Shown one piece after another: positions 5,713 to 13,146 of a stretch of DNA of 13,717 bases. This DNA is from Candidatus Sabulitectum sp. (GTDB lineage: Bacteria; Fermentibacterota; Fermentibacteria; Fermentibacterales; JCC-6). The notes under the pieces were generated by a model. It was not told the DNA's origin and made no database searches. It saw only the letters and a program-made list of their open reading frames with translations. A program made the translations under genes and the position numbers. The DNA lies in assembly GCA_029940175.1 (NCBI GenBank), contig JAOZRM010000068.1:1-13717 (forward strand), written 5' to 3'. Each line of letters opens with the position of its first letter. Position 1 is the first letter of the stretch.

Positions 5713-6683
5713 AAATCCTCCATGGTGGTGTGCATTGCAATATCCGCCTCTCGGGCAACAATGTCCACCTCTGAAAGAGACACTGTACCCACGGCTCTCC
5801 TTCTCATGTCCGCAGCTCCGTGGAAACCTCTGAAATACTGAACAAGATGTCCGCGAAAAATATGAAATACCTGAGGTGATGGTATGTACACCATCATCAT
5901 TTTCAGTTTCTCCATAATAACAGAGTGAAGCTCTCCCGGCTCAGGATGGGGATTTCCTCCTGCAATACCTCGGAATATCCATGGATTCCCCCACGCTCCT
6001 CTGCCAATCAGCAGCCCGGTTGAATTTGTTTCGTCTCTTAACCTCAGAGCTGCCTCTACCGATGTGGAATCTCCATTGGCGATCACCGGGATTGGGGAGA
6101 GTGCTGCAATACGCCTTATTCCCTCCTTGTTCACATCACCTGAGAAGAAGTCAGTTCGGAAACGCCCATGTATGGCTATAGCGCATGCACCTGCATCCGC
6201 AACAAGTACACCGATATTGTCCGGGACAGGGTTCTCACGGGTAAGCCCCAGCCTGATTTTCACGGTAACAGGAAGATCTGTATTCTCCCTTGTTACTCTA
6301 ATTATTTCCAGCAGTCTTGGGATGTCACCAAGAAGAGAACTGCCGCTGCCGCTTCTGAGAACTCTTTTTACCGGGCATCCTGCGTTGATGTCTATGAATT
6401 TAAAGCCCAGTGGGGTTACAAGATCTGATGCCCTTGCAAAATCATCTGGTTTTGCACCGAAAAGTTGTACACCTATCGGTTGCTCATCCCTGTGATATCT
6501 GAGCATCTTTTTTGTTTTCACACTTTTCCTGGATAAACCGGCAGCAGTAACCATTTCTGTCACCAGACAGGTTGCACCGAGCTTCATGCAGATCCTCCTG
6601 AAGGCTGAATCTGTTACACCGGCCATGGGCGCCATAGTAATTCCTCCGGTGTAAAATGGGATCAAGCTGTTCTCTGTGTTCAT
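5700..6683 (-). CDS. dus: tRNA-dihydrouridine synthase (Dus family)
   Basis: A 327-residue FMN enzyme that reduces uridine to dihydrouridine in tRNA. The TIM-barrel landmarks are all present: MAPMAGVTDSAFRR at 17-30, EMVTA, GVQLFGAKPDDF, INAGCPVKRV with the catalytic Cys103, the lysine in VKIRLG (142), IHGR with His172, NGD at 203-205 and the FMN phosphate site LIGRGAWGNPWIF at 225-237. The C-terminal helical domain is shorter than in E. coli DusA/DusB but within family range. Subtype (DusA, B or C, which decides the tRNA position) cannot be assigned safely; the bacterial DusB-like class is my first guess. The ATG overlaps the lipA stop (ATGA) and a GGGAG precedes it by five bases. Its own 3' end overlaps the lipoprotein gene. 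Confidence 0.93.
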   Translation of the reverse strand: MNTENSLIPFYTGGITMAPMAGVTDSAFRRICMKLGATCLVTEMVTAAGLSRKSVKTKKMLRYHRDEQPIGVQLFGAKPDDFARASDLVTPLGFKFIDINAGCPVKRVLRSGSGSSLLGDIPRLLEIIRVTRENTDLPVTVKIRLGLTRENPVPDNIGVLVADAGACAIAIHGRFRTDFFSGDVNKEGIRRIAALSPIPVIANGDSTSVEAALRLRDETNSTGLLIGRGAWGNPWIFRGIAGGNPHPEPGELHSVIMEKLKMMMVYIPSPQVFHIFRGHLVQYFRGFHGAADMRRRAVGTVSLSEVDIVAREADIAMHTTMEDFCRE

Positions 6684-7561
6684 TTACTCTCCCAGAGCAG
6701 ATCAGCATGGAATGAACTTCTTACCAGAGCTCCACTTGCAACTCCGGTAAAACCCATTTCCAATGCCTTTTTTTTCCAGGTCTCAAACTCTACCGGTTCA
6801 ACATATCTTACCACCGGCATGTGACTGGAGGTAGGTTGCAGGTACTGGCCTATAGTAAGCAGTGAAACACCGCTGTTCCTGAGATCCTGAAGAGATTCCT
6901 CCAGATCACCTGTTTCCTCACCCAGGCCGACCATAAGTCCACTCTTTGTGGGAATGTCAGGTGCAATTTCTGAAAAACGCCTTAGAACTTTTAATGACTG
7001 ATTGTAAGAGGCAATGGGGCGAAGGTCTGAAAACAGTCTTCGAACGGTTTCAATGTTATGGTTAAAGACGTCTGGTCTGCATTCTGCAATGGTTCTCAAG
7101 GCAGCTTCATTTCCGTTAAAATCAGGGGTTAGAACCTCAACTTTTACCCCCTTGATGGCATTTTTCAGCTCGATCACAGTTCGTGCAAAATGTTCCGCGC
7201 CGCCATCGGGCAGATCATCTCTGGTCACCGATGTAAGAACCACATACTTCAGGTTCATTGCTGCAGAAGCTTTAGCAATTCTCTCCGGTTCACCGGGATC
7301 CGGGGCTGGAGGGGAGACCTGATTCCTTTCAATTGCACAGTATGCGCAATTTCTTGTACAAATTGAACCCAGAATTAGAAATGTTGCGGTGCCTCTTTCA
7401 TAACAGTGACCCCTGTTGGGACACCTTGCTTCATTGCACACAGTATTCAACTTATTATTTGTGAGTATCTTGCGAACTTCACCCGCTGCATGGTTGCCGA
7501 TCGTGGGCATTTTCAGCCAGTGGGGTTTTTTAGTAATTTTCAATGATGCGAGACCTTTCAT
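6680..7561 (-). CDS. lipA: Lipoyl synthase, radical SAM
   Basis: Inserts two sulfur atoms at C6 and C8 of a protein-bound octanoyl group. Numbered from the ATG at 7561 (293 residues), the auxiliary-cluster cysteines are Cys42, Cys47 and Cys53 (CNEARCPNRGHC) and the radical-SAM cluster is CTRNCAYC (Cys68, 72, 75). The C-terminus has RSSFHAD, carrying the serine ligand of the auxiliary cluster in known LipA structures. Family pieces such as EVLTPDFNGN, FNHNIETV, KSGLMVGLGE and TIGQYLQPT are intact. A TTG five codons upstream (7576) is possible, but the ATG has GAGGAA seven bases ahead of it and gives a normal LipA length. It overlaps lipM by 32 bases and touches dus through ATGA, so it is in one operon. 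The enzyme needs two [4Fe-4S] clusters and a reductant. Confidence 0.96.
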   Translation of the reverse strand: MKGLASLKITKKPHWLKMPTIGNHAAGEVRKILTNNKLNTVCNEARCPNRGHCYERGTATFLILGSICTRNCAYCAIERNQVSPPAPDPGEPERIAKASAAMNLKYVVLTSVTRDDLPDGGAEHFARTVIELKNAIKGVKVEVLTPDFNGNEAALRTIAECRPDVFNHNIETVRRLFSDLRPIASYNQSLKVLRRFSEIAPDIPTKSGLMVGLGEETGDLEESLQDLRNSGVSLLTIGQYLQPTSSHMPVVRYVEPVEFETWKKKALEMGFTGVASGALVRSSFHADLLWESK

Positions 7562-8336
7562 GAACTGTTTCCTCAAGTTGGGGAAGATTGCCTGATAGAT
7601 AATGGTCAGGGACTACAGCGCTACTAATTGCAAATTGCTCATGGAGACTCTCGGCAAGGATCTGGGGTGTGATCCCCGGATTATACTCGAGAACTGCACC
7701 TACACCGCCACGAAGCAGTTTGCGCATACTTTCTTTTCGCGTTGAGGACACCGTTGAAGGAAGATACTCCACCACCATTGCCTGCTGGTTGGTAAAAATG
7801 ATCGATCCGTGCTCGATGAATACACCATGGCTTCTGGCCTGTGCGCTTCCAACCAGCTTTCTGCCGTCGGTTGTCATGATCTCAGATCGTCCATGAGAGG
7901 TAAAGCATGGATTAAACTCTCTGCCGGAAGAAACAAGTTCTCTTGAAGAACTATTCAACATCGCAGGGATGCCTGATCTTCTTAACCCTTCTGTAAGTAG
8001 ATGAGCAACCTTCTCAAGACTTTGTGAAATAGATCCGCTTACAAGCGGATGATCTTCCCGTGCAACCAGCGAATAGGTTAGTTCGTGACCGTGCCATACA
8101 GCTCGGCCACCGGTTGGTCTTCTCACAATGTGATACCCATCCTGAAGCAGCCTTTGTACATCCACTTCCTTTTCCGGTTTCTGAAATCGACCGATTGAAA
8201 GACAATGAGGCGCCCACATATAGGTTCGGAATATGGCCCGGGCTTTTCCACTCTCAACTAATTTCATTGAGCACAGGTCAACCGCCATGTTCACAAAACC
8301 GGACTGTAAAGAATCACGGATAGCCAGGGTTTTCAT
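7530..8336 (-). CDS. lipM: Octanoyltransferase, LipM/lipoate-ligase-like
   Basis: A 268-residue protein of the biotin/lipoate transferase fold, which moves octanoate (or lipoate) onto the lysine of carrier domains such as GcvH. Visible motifs are SIGRFQ (about 47-52), RRPTGGRAVWH at 72-82, the FNPCFTSHGRSEI segment with Cys144, and GRKLVGSAQARSHGVFIEHGSI from 158. A cysteine at this place followed by GrKlvGSAQ is the hallmark of the LipM/LipL octanoyltransferases; ATP-using LplA ligases lack that cysteine. With lipA directly downstream, LipM is the better reading, giving octanoyl transfer followed by sulfur insertion. The frame is open further upstream (to 8420), but the ATG at 8336 has AAAGGA eight bases ahead and aligns with family N-termini. 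No LipL or GcvH gene is in the window. Confidence 0.85.
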   Translation of the reverse strand: MKTLAIRDSLQSGFVNMAVDLCSMKLVESGKARAIFRTYMWAPHCLSIGRFQKPEKEVDVQRLLQDGYHIVRRPTGGRAVWHGHELTYSLVAREDHPLVSGSISQSLEKVAHLLTEGLRRSGIPAMLNSSSRELVSSGREFNPCFTSHGRSEIMTTDGRKLVGSAQARSHGVFIEHGSIIFTNQQAMVVEYLPSTVSSTRKESMRKLLRGGVGAVLEYNPGITPQILAESLHEQFAISSAVVPDHYLSGNLPQLEETVHERSRIIENY

Positions 8337-8441
8337 TATCTTTATCCTTTCATGGAGAACAAGTAATATAATTCCAGTTGTGCTTACGTCCGTCATGGCA
8401 CTGCGGGAACCTTGAACCATATATCGTGTATAGGGGTTTGT
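8337..8441. promoter_or_regulatory. Divergent intergenic region between lipM and the porV-like gene
   Basis: These 105 bases must hold promoters for both the minus-strand lipoate operon and the plus-strand envelope cluster. On the minus strand TATATT (plus coordinates 8365-8370) lies about 29 bases before the lipM ATG and could be a -10 box, but no good -35 precedes it. On the plus strand an AGGGG ribosome site lies about five bases before the ATG at 8442; I found no convincing plus-strand promoter. Confidence 0.3.
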
Positions 8442-9332
8442 ATGAGAAAAACACTATTGATACTTGCTGTGCTCGCCGGATTTTCTGCTGCGGGTGTTTA
8501 CAGGGATTCAGGGATCGGTCTCTTTCCATTCCTCAAGATGGATGTTGGAGCAAGAGTTGCTGCTCTGGGCGGAACTGGAGCTGTAAACGGAAATGAACTT
8601 GCAATTTTCACCAATCCTGCACTTCTTGCTGGCAGGGAAGCATCTATTTCCGCAGGGCATAATCAGTGGTTCGGTACTACCTCCCAGAACTATCTTGCTG
8701 CTGTTTCTCAACTTGGCAGCTTTTTTGCAGGATCCATCGCTTTAAGATCAGTTTCGACTACTGGAATTGAGTACAGAGAAACACCGTCTTCCAATCCTGT
8801 GGATACATTCAATGCAACTGATCTGTCTGTGAATGGTGCCATCGCCGCCAGACTTGGCCGCTTTGATGCTGGTCTGGGCTTCAAGGTAATACACGAGAAG
8901 ATCTGGCTGGAATCTTCCAGCGGCTGGGCAGTCGATCTTGGATTCAACTACCATCCACACCCATCTCTCGTGTTCACCGCAGCCTATCTTCATTCTGGAC
9001 CGTCAGTAACCATGGATGAAAAAGACTTCCGGTTTCCCCGCACATGGGTTTTTGCTTCAAAATGGAACGGGCACATTCCCATTGGTGAGCTCTCCGTTTC
9101 CGGCCAGGTAATGAGACCTCTTGATAACAGAACCAACGCCGGTCTTGGTATAGAGCTCAGTCCTTTACACTGGGCATCTCTCAGAGGCGGATGGAAATTC
9201 AGTGACGACAGTGGGAATCTTACTGCAGGAGCAGGTCTCTCTGCAAAGAACTGGTCTTTTGACTATGCATTTGTTCCTGGTAATTATTCCCTTGGTACAA
9301 CGCACCGTTTTTCGCTTTCTCGATCGCTCTGA
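8442..9332 (+). CDS. PorV/PorQ-like outer-membrane protein (UPF0164-type beta barrel)
   Basis: A 296-residue exported protein. It starts with a signal peptide (MRKTLLILAVLAGFSAAG) and continues into LKMDVGARVAALGGTGAV and FTNPALLAGREASIS, the N-terminal hallmark of PorV/PorQ and UPF0164 proteins (family form: LGG followed some 15-20 residues later by xNPAxLA). The rest is alternating beta strands rich in aromatic and small residues, ending in an aromatic-containing final strand (HRFSLSRSL), as expected for a barrel. PorV-type proteins act in type IX secretion in Bacteroidetes, but many relatives in other phyla have no such link, and no T9SS gene is here, so I keep the call at family level. 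A TTG at 8412 is open in frame, but the ATG at 8442 begins the signal peptide directly and has AGGGG before it. Confidence 0.78.
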   Translation: MRKTLLILAVLAGFSAAGVYRDSGIGLFPFLKMDVGARVAALGGTGAVNGNELAIFTNPALLAGREASISAGHNQWFGTTSQNYLAAVSQLGSFFAGSIALRSVSTTGIEYRETPSSNPVDTFNATDLSVNGAIAARLGRFDAGLGFKVIHEKIWLESSSGWAVDLGFNYHPHPSLVFTAAYLHSGPSVTMDEKDFRFPRTWVFASKWNGHIPIGELSVSGQVMRPLDNRTNAGLGIELSPLHWASLRGGWKFSDDSGNLTAGAGLSAKNWSFDYAFVPGNYSLGTTHRFSLSRSL

Positions 9333-9335
9333 ATC

Positions 9336-10076
9336 ATGAAAATTCTGCTGGTGAACGATGACGGGTTCAATGAACCCGGTTTAAAAGCACTTGAAAATGC
9401 TCTTTCAAACCATGAAACTCTCACTGTAGCTCCTTTTCATCATCACAGCGGTGCCAGTATGTCTCTCAATTTGTATTCACCACTTACGTTAAGAGAGCAT
9501 GGCTCAAACAGATATTCAATAGAAGGAACTCCTGTGGACTGTGTGAAGCTTGCTCTCAGCGAGTTGATTGCAGGCAACCCTCCGGATCTTGTGATATCCG
9601 GAATAAACCCCGGAGCCAACGTAGCCAACAATACATGGTACTCCGGAACGGTTGCCGCTGCAACTGAGGCAGCTTTCTGGCGTATACCTGCAATCGCTAT
9701 CAGTCAGGAGTACTCATCATCAATCAAACCGGATTTCGACCTTGCATCCAAGGTTATCAAGAAGGTTGTTGACAACGATTTGTACAAAATGATAGAGCCT
9801 GGAAAGCTTCTTAACATTAACGTGCCTTCCAAACCTCATGGTGGATACAAAGTAACCACTGTAGGTACTTTCGCCAACGAAATTCCCTTCACGCGGCATG
9901 AAAATGGTGATTCTTATCGTTATGGTCCTTACGAGATACAGGCAGTACGTGAACTGTCTGGAACTGATGTGCATGCACTGCAGAATGGACATGTGAGCTT
10001 CACTCTTCTCTCTTCCATTCGTTCCACCGAAGTACCCGCTGCGGAAATGAGACAGTGGTGTTCACAACAATCCTGA
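9336..10076 (+). CDS. surE: 5'/3'-nucleotidase SurE
   Basis: A 246-residue metal-dependent phosphatase that dephosphorylates nucleoside 5'- and 3'-monophosphates. Family motifs are complete: ILLVNDDGF with metal ligands Asp8 and Asp9, APFHHHSGASMSL with the SGAS at 38-41, SIEGTPVDCVKLAL at 61-74, and VISGINPGANVANNTWYSGTVAAATEA from 86, which holds the ligand Asn of SGIN. Length is normal for the family (about 250). It begins three bases after the porV-like stop, without a clear ribosome site, so it is probably translated by coupling. Its last 22 bases overlap the following gene. Nothing in its neighbours explains its presence among envelope genes; SurE is often embedded in unrelated operons. 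Confidence 0.96.
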   Translation: MKILLVNDDGFNEPGLKALENALSNHETLTVAPFHHHSGASMSLNLYSPLTLREHGSNRYSIEGTPVDCVKLALSELIAGNPPDLVISGINPGANVANNTWYSGTVAAATEAAFWRIPAIAISQEYSSSIKPDFDLASKVIKKVVDNDLYKMIEPGKLLNINVPSKPHGGYKVTTVGTFANEIPFTRHENGDSYRYGPYEIQAVRELSGTDVHALQNGHVSFTLLSSIRSTEVPAAEMRQWCSQQS

Positions 10077-11740
10077 CGGCATTTCTTCTTCTTGTCTCTC
10101 CTGATGCAGTGCATCTTCTTCACTCTGTTGAAGTTACATTCGAAGCAGATGGATCAGTAACAGAGCATACAAAAGCTGTGATTATTCCGCTGACTGGTAG
10201 AGGTGTTCAACAATATTCTACCATGAGCGTTGCGTTCAGGAATGGCATGGAAGACGTGGAAATATTGCAGGCAGATGTAATTCACTGGCGTGGAGGCAGA
10301 GGAAGTGGAACTGCGACAATATCAACTGGTCCTCACAGGATTCTATCCAGAACCAACAGACTGGAATCTTCTCTCAGGGAAACCATGCTGCAAATGCCCG
10401 GTCTTGAAGTAGGAGATACTGTTAAGGTTGAGATTCTAAGAACAATTCATTCACTTCCCCTTTCAGATGTCTACAGCTATTCATTCTCACCGGTTCTCAA
10501 GGACAGTGTGGTACGCTCTGTTTTCCAACTGCAGAATAATTCTGATATTCAACTTTTTACCAGTGAACCAGGCAATTTCTGGGAATTCTGGAATCTTTCT
10601 CCAGCGCCTTCTCATACACTTGCAGCATTTGATCCTCCACTGATCTCCATCGCTACCGGTACCCCTGTAGTGCTCTCTGCTCAGGCTTCAGAAGCTCTTG
10701 ATGATCCACAACATTCCCAATGTGAAAGGCTCGACGAGATTGTAGGCTTGACCAATGCCGACCCAGGAGCTCTCAGGGTATGGGTTGCAGAGAATATTAA
10801 CTACACAGGAGCCGATGCTGGAGTGTGGCCGGGCTGGTCCCCCAGATCTCCTGAGGAAACCCTTGAAGATGGTTCAGGAGTCTGCAGAGACAGGGCAGTT
10901 CTTCTCACCTGGCTGCTTCGCAAGGCTGGATACGACGCTTACCCGGCACTTGCAAGTACTGTGGGAGAGACACCTCCTGTTGTTGATGCAAGAAGTTTTG
11001 ATCATATGATCACTGTATACAGAAACCCCACTGACAATTCCTGGGAGATCCTTGATCCAACACCCCGGGGCATTCCAATAACCTCCGGGGCCAGTTTTGG
11101 TCTCCGCGGAACTACGTATCTACCAATGATCCCCGGGGGCACCGGACTCCAGATCATACCTCTGAACGGCTGGAATGATACCTTGAGAATTTTTCTGTCC
11201 GGCGAGCTTGATCTGGAAGAGAACCTTATCACAGGCAATCTGCATGCAGTAAGCAATGGTGTACCGCTTGAACTGATAACTACGCTTTTCTCAAGGTCAG
11301 CACCCCACACCAGGAACGAGATGTTCAGACGTTTCTTTGGGGCGATCCGATGTGATTCCGTTTCCTTTGACGGGGAAGAGGCAGTTATTCACGGAGAGTG
11401 GAAAGTTTTCACTAACGGTGAATTTCTTCTTCTGCCGGGCCTCAGAGAGATATCTCTGCCCGGTTCCCGAACTGCTGCCATGCTTTTACCATGTCCTCCC
11501 GATTCCTTTGTGATTGATGCCCCTGCTACCGAGATTCTCACAGTTTCTCTCCGTGGACTTAACTCAGGGACTCAACTTCCCGTGTCAGTTTCTTTTAATG
11601 GATATTCATGCGAGATGGATTTCGAATTTGGAGAATTGATCTACACTGAGATCGCGGATATTACAAATTCAAACACTGATATCCTTAACACTCTTCTTGT
11701 AAGGTCAGGTACCTCTGCCAGAACTCTGGTGTTGCCATGA
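10055..11740 (+). CDS. Secreted DUF3857/transglutaminase-like protein, catalytic triad intact
   Basis: A 561-residue exported protein. A signal peptide (about residues 1-20, TILTAFLLLVSPDA) leads to a beta-rich DUF3857-like region (about 24-200), then a transglutaminase-like cysteine-protease fold at about 225-345. The catalytic Cys277 lies in GSGVCRDRAVLLTWLLRKAGYDAYPAL, His317 in SFDHMITVY and Asp334 in WEILDPTP. A beta-rich C-terminal part (about 370-561) follows. Proteins of this layout act outside the cytoplasm; bacterial transglutaminase-like domains can be amidases, peptidases or cross-linkers, and the substrate is unknown. The start is GTG inside surE, chosen because it begins the signal peptide; a second GTG follows at once. 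Its stop overlaps the next gene (ATGA), a shorter relative that seems to have lost these catalytic residues. Confidence 0.85.
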   Translation: MVFTTILTAFLLLVSPDAVHLLHSVEVTFEADGSVTEHTKAVIIPLTGRGVQQYSTMSVAFRNGMEDVEILQADVIHWRGGRGSGTATISTGPHRILSRTNRLESSLRETMLQMPGLEVGDTVKVEILRTIHSLPLSDVYSYSFSPVLKDSVVRSVFQLQNNSDIQLFTSEPGNFWEFWNLSPAPSHTLAAFDPPLISIATGTPVVLSAQASEALDDPQHSQCERLDEIVGLTNADPGALRVWVAENINYTGADAGVWPGWSPRSPEETLEDGSGVCRDRAVLLTWLLRKAGYDAYPALASTVGETPPVVDARSFDHMITVYRNPTDNSWEILDPTPRGIPITSGASFGLRGTTYLPMIPGGTGLQIIPLNGWNDTLRIFLSGELDLEENLITGNLHAVSNGVPLELITTLFSRSAPHTRNEMFRRFFGAIRCDSVSFDGEEAVIHGEWKVFTNGEFLLLPGLREISLPGSRTAAMLLPCPPDSFVIDAPATEILTVSLRGLNSGTQLPVSVSFNGYSCEMDFEFGELIYTEIADITNSNTDILNTLLVRSGTSARTLVLP

Positions 11741-13146
11741 TGATCTCTTCACTGATTCTGATTGCTGGAATCCTTTCTGCGCCTTCCAGATACACTTCTG
11801 TTGACGTGGAAATCAACTGGAATGGCTCCCAGAGAGAAACCACTGTACACTACAGGGCAATTGCCGGAGATGACGGCAGATTCCTCAGGGTAACAAGGGA
11901 TTTCGATCCAGAGTACATGGATATTGAAGTTCTTAACTCAAGCTATGGTTTCCCCGGCCAACCGAGGGACGTTCCAGAATGGGCCGTTGATACTCTTACA
12001 GGCAGTGAAGGATGGCCACGGGCTCTGGTAATTGCTTTCCCAGGGTTGCGACCTGGGATGATAATGGAATGGACATTCCGTGTACGGGATTCCGGACAAT
12101 TGGCGGAAAAAGGCTTGTTTTACGCCTATATTGCAGATGGAGAACCTGATACAATATCAGTAAGCTGCCCTGATATCGACAACTTGGCAGTGGGGCAAAT
12201 AGGATTTACCGAGACCACAAGAAGAAACAGAAGGACATTCTCATCGATTGATGAAGAATACAGGGAGCTCTGGCTTTCAACCGCCTCCGGGTGGGAAGAA
12301 GTGCTGGGCATTCTCCTGGAATCTTCCAGAGTTTCATCAATGGAAACGCCACCAGATCTGAGAGAAGCGGCTATTGAAGCCGGAGCTGCCGGTGCCCTTC
12401 CCCGAATGAGGATCTCACGGGGACGTGTTCTTATCACAGAATCTTTGCAATTAGTTCCACTACCCGGTGGAGATGCCGGTTTTGCAGTTCGTTCATTGCA
12501 GGAAATACTTGATTCAAGAAGAGCAACCCCTATAGAAGCTGCCACTCTACTTTCTGCCATGTGCAGGGTAATGAGTGTGGACGCACCTGTTATACCTGCA
12601 ACAGACATACTTCCGCTTGTTCCATCACCACTGGGTTTCTACAGGTTCTTTATCCTGGCTGACGGAGAGCTTGAGGAGCCTTCTGAATACCTCTCGCCAG
12701 CTGGCTGGGTGGATGCTCCAGATACTCTCTGGCTTCTTCTACCAGGAGGAATTCTGGCTGAGATGCCGCCGGTGGAGGAGTCAGAAACAGGTACCGAAGA
12801 GTGGGATATTTCTCCTTCCCGTGGTGACTTTACTCTTTCTATCCAGACTGAAGGTGGCTTCGACCGCGAGCTCCGCAGAAAACTCGCAGGTATGAACACC
12901 GAGGATATTCTGCTTACGATCTCAGACTGGTTCCGGTTTTCTTCAGTTTACTTTTATCCAAAATCGGTGGAGCTTTCAGATCTCTTTGATCTCACAGAAC
13001 CAGCCTGGATCATTGTCCGTGGAGTAGTTCCACCGGCAGGAGATAACTGGATGGAAACCGCTCCTTCACTGAACTGGAGCTGGGAGGGTGTGATCACCAG
13101 AGACTACGTGAATGTTCAATTCGGTAACGGTACCATAAGCAGATGA
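11737..13146 (+). CDS. Secreted paralogue of the transglutaminase-like protein, triad apparently lost
   Basis: A 469-residue exported protein starting with a signal peptide (SSLILIAGILSAPS). Its layout follows its neighbour: a beta-rich N-terminal part where FPGLRPGMIMEWTF parallels the neighbour's MPGLEVGDTVKVEI, then an alpha region and a beta-rich end. In the transglutaminase-like zone, TPIEAATLLSAMCRVMSVDAP (about 264-284) aligns by eye with the neighbour's GVCRDRAVLLTWLLRKAGYDA, putting Pro where the catalytic Cys would be. GFYRFFILAD places Arg303 at the catalytic His, and YLSPAG places Ser at the catalytic Asp. So it looks like a non-catalytic member, perhaps a partner or regulator of the active protein. 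The alignment is manual. Coupling through ATGA at both ends binds it into the operon. Confidence 0.7.
   Translation: MMISSLILIAGILSAPSRYTSVDVEINWNGSQRETTVHYRAIAGDDGRFLRVTRDFDPEYMDIEVLNSSYGFPGQPRDVPEWAVDTLTGSEGWPRALVIAFPGLRPGMIMEWTFRVRDSGQLAEKGLFYAYIADGEPDTISVSCPDIDNLAVGQIGFTETTRRNRRTFSSIDEEYRELWLSTASGWEEVLGILLESSRVSSMETPPDLREAAIEAGAAGALPRMRISRGRVLITESLQLVPLPGGDAGFAVRSLQEILDSRRATPIEAATLLSAMCRVMSVDAPVIPATDILPLVPSPLGFYRFFILADGELEEPSEYLSPAGWVDAPDTLWLLLPGGILAEMPPVEESETGTEEWDISPSRGDFTLSIQTEGGFDRELRRKLAGMNTEDILLTISDWFRFSSVYFYPKSVELSDLFDLTEPAWIIVRGVVPPAGDNWMETAPSLNWSWEGVITRDYVNVQFGNGTISR

Noticed and set aside
6064..6495. 143-codon plus-strand reading frame
   Set aside because: Antisense to dus, whose motifs are complete; composition is typical of a shadow frame.
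7014..7322. 102-codon plus-strand reading frame
   Set aside because: Antisense to lipA; no ribosome site or domain.
8442..9332. Type IX secretion component
   Set aside because: The PorV-like N-terminus is present, but no other T9SS gene or C-terminal sorting domain is in the window, so the system call is not supported.
12126..12608. 160-codon minus-strand reading frame
   Set aside because: It lies fully opposite the coupled secreted paralogue gene, lacks a ribosome site and is serine-rich and low in recognisable motifs, as expected of an antisense shadow.
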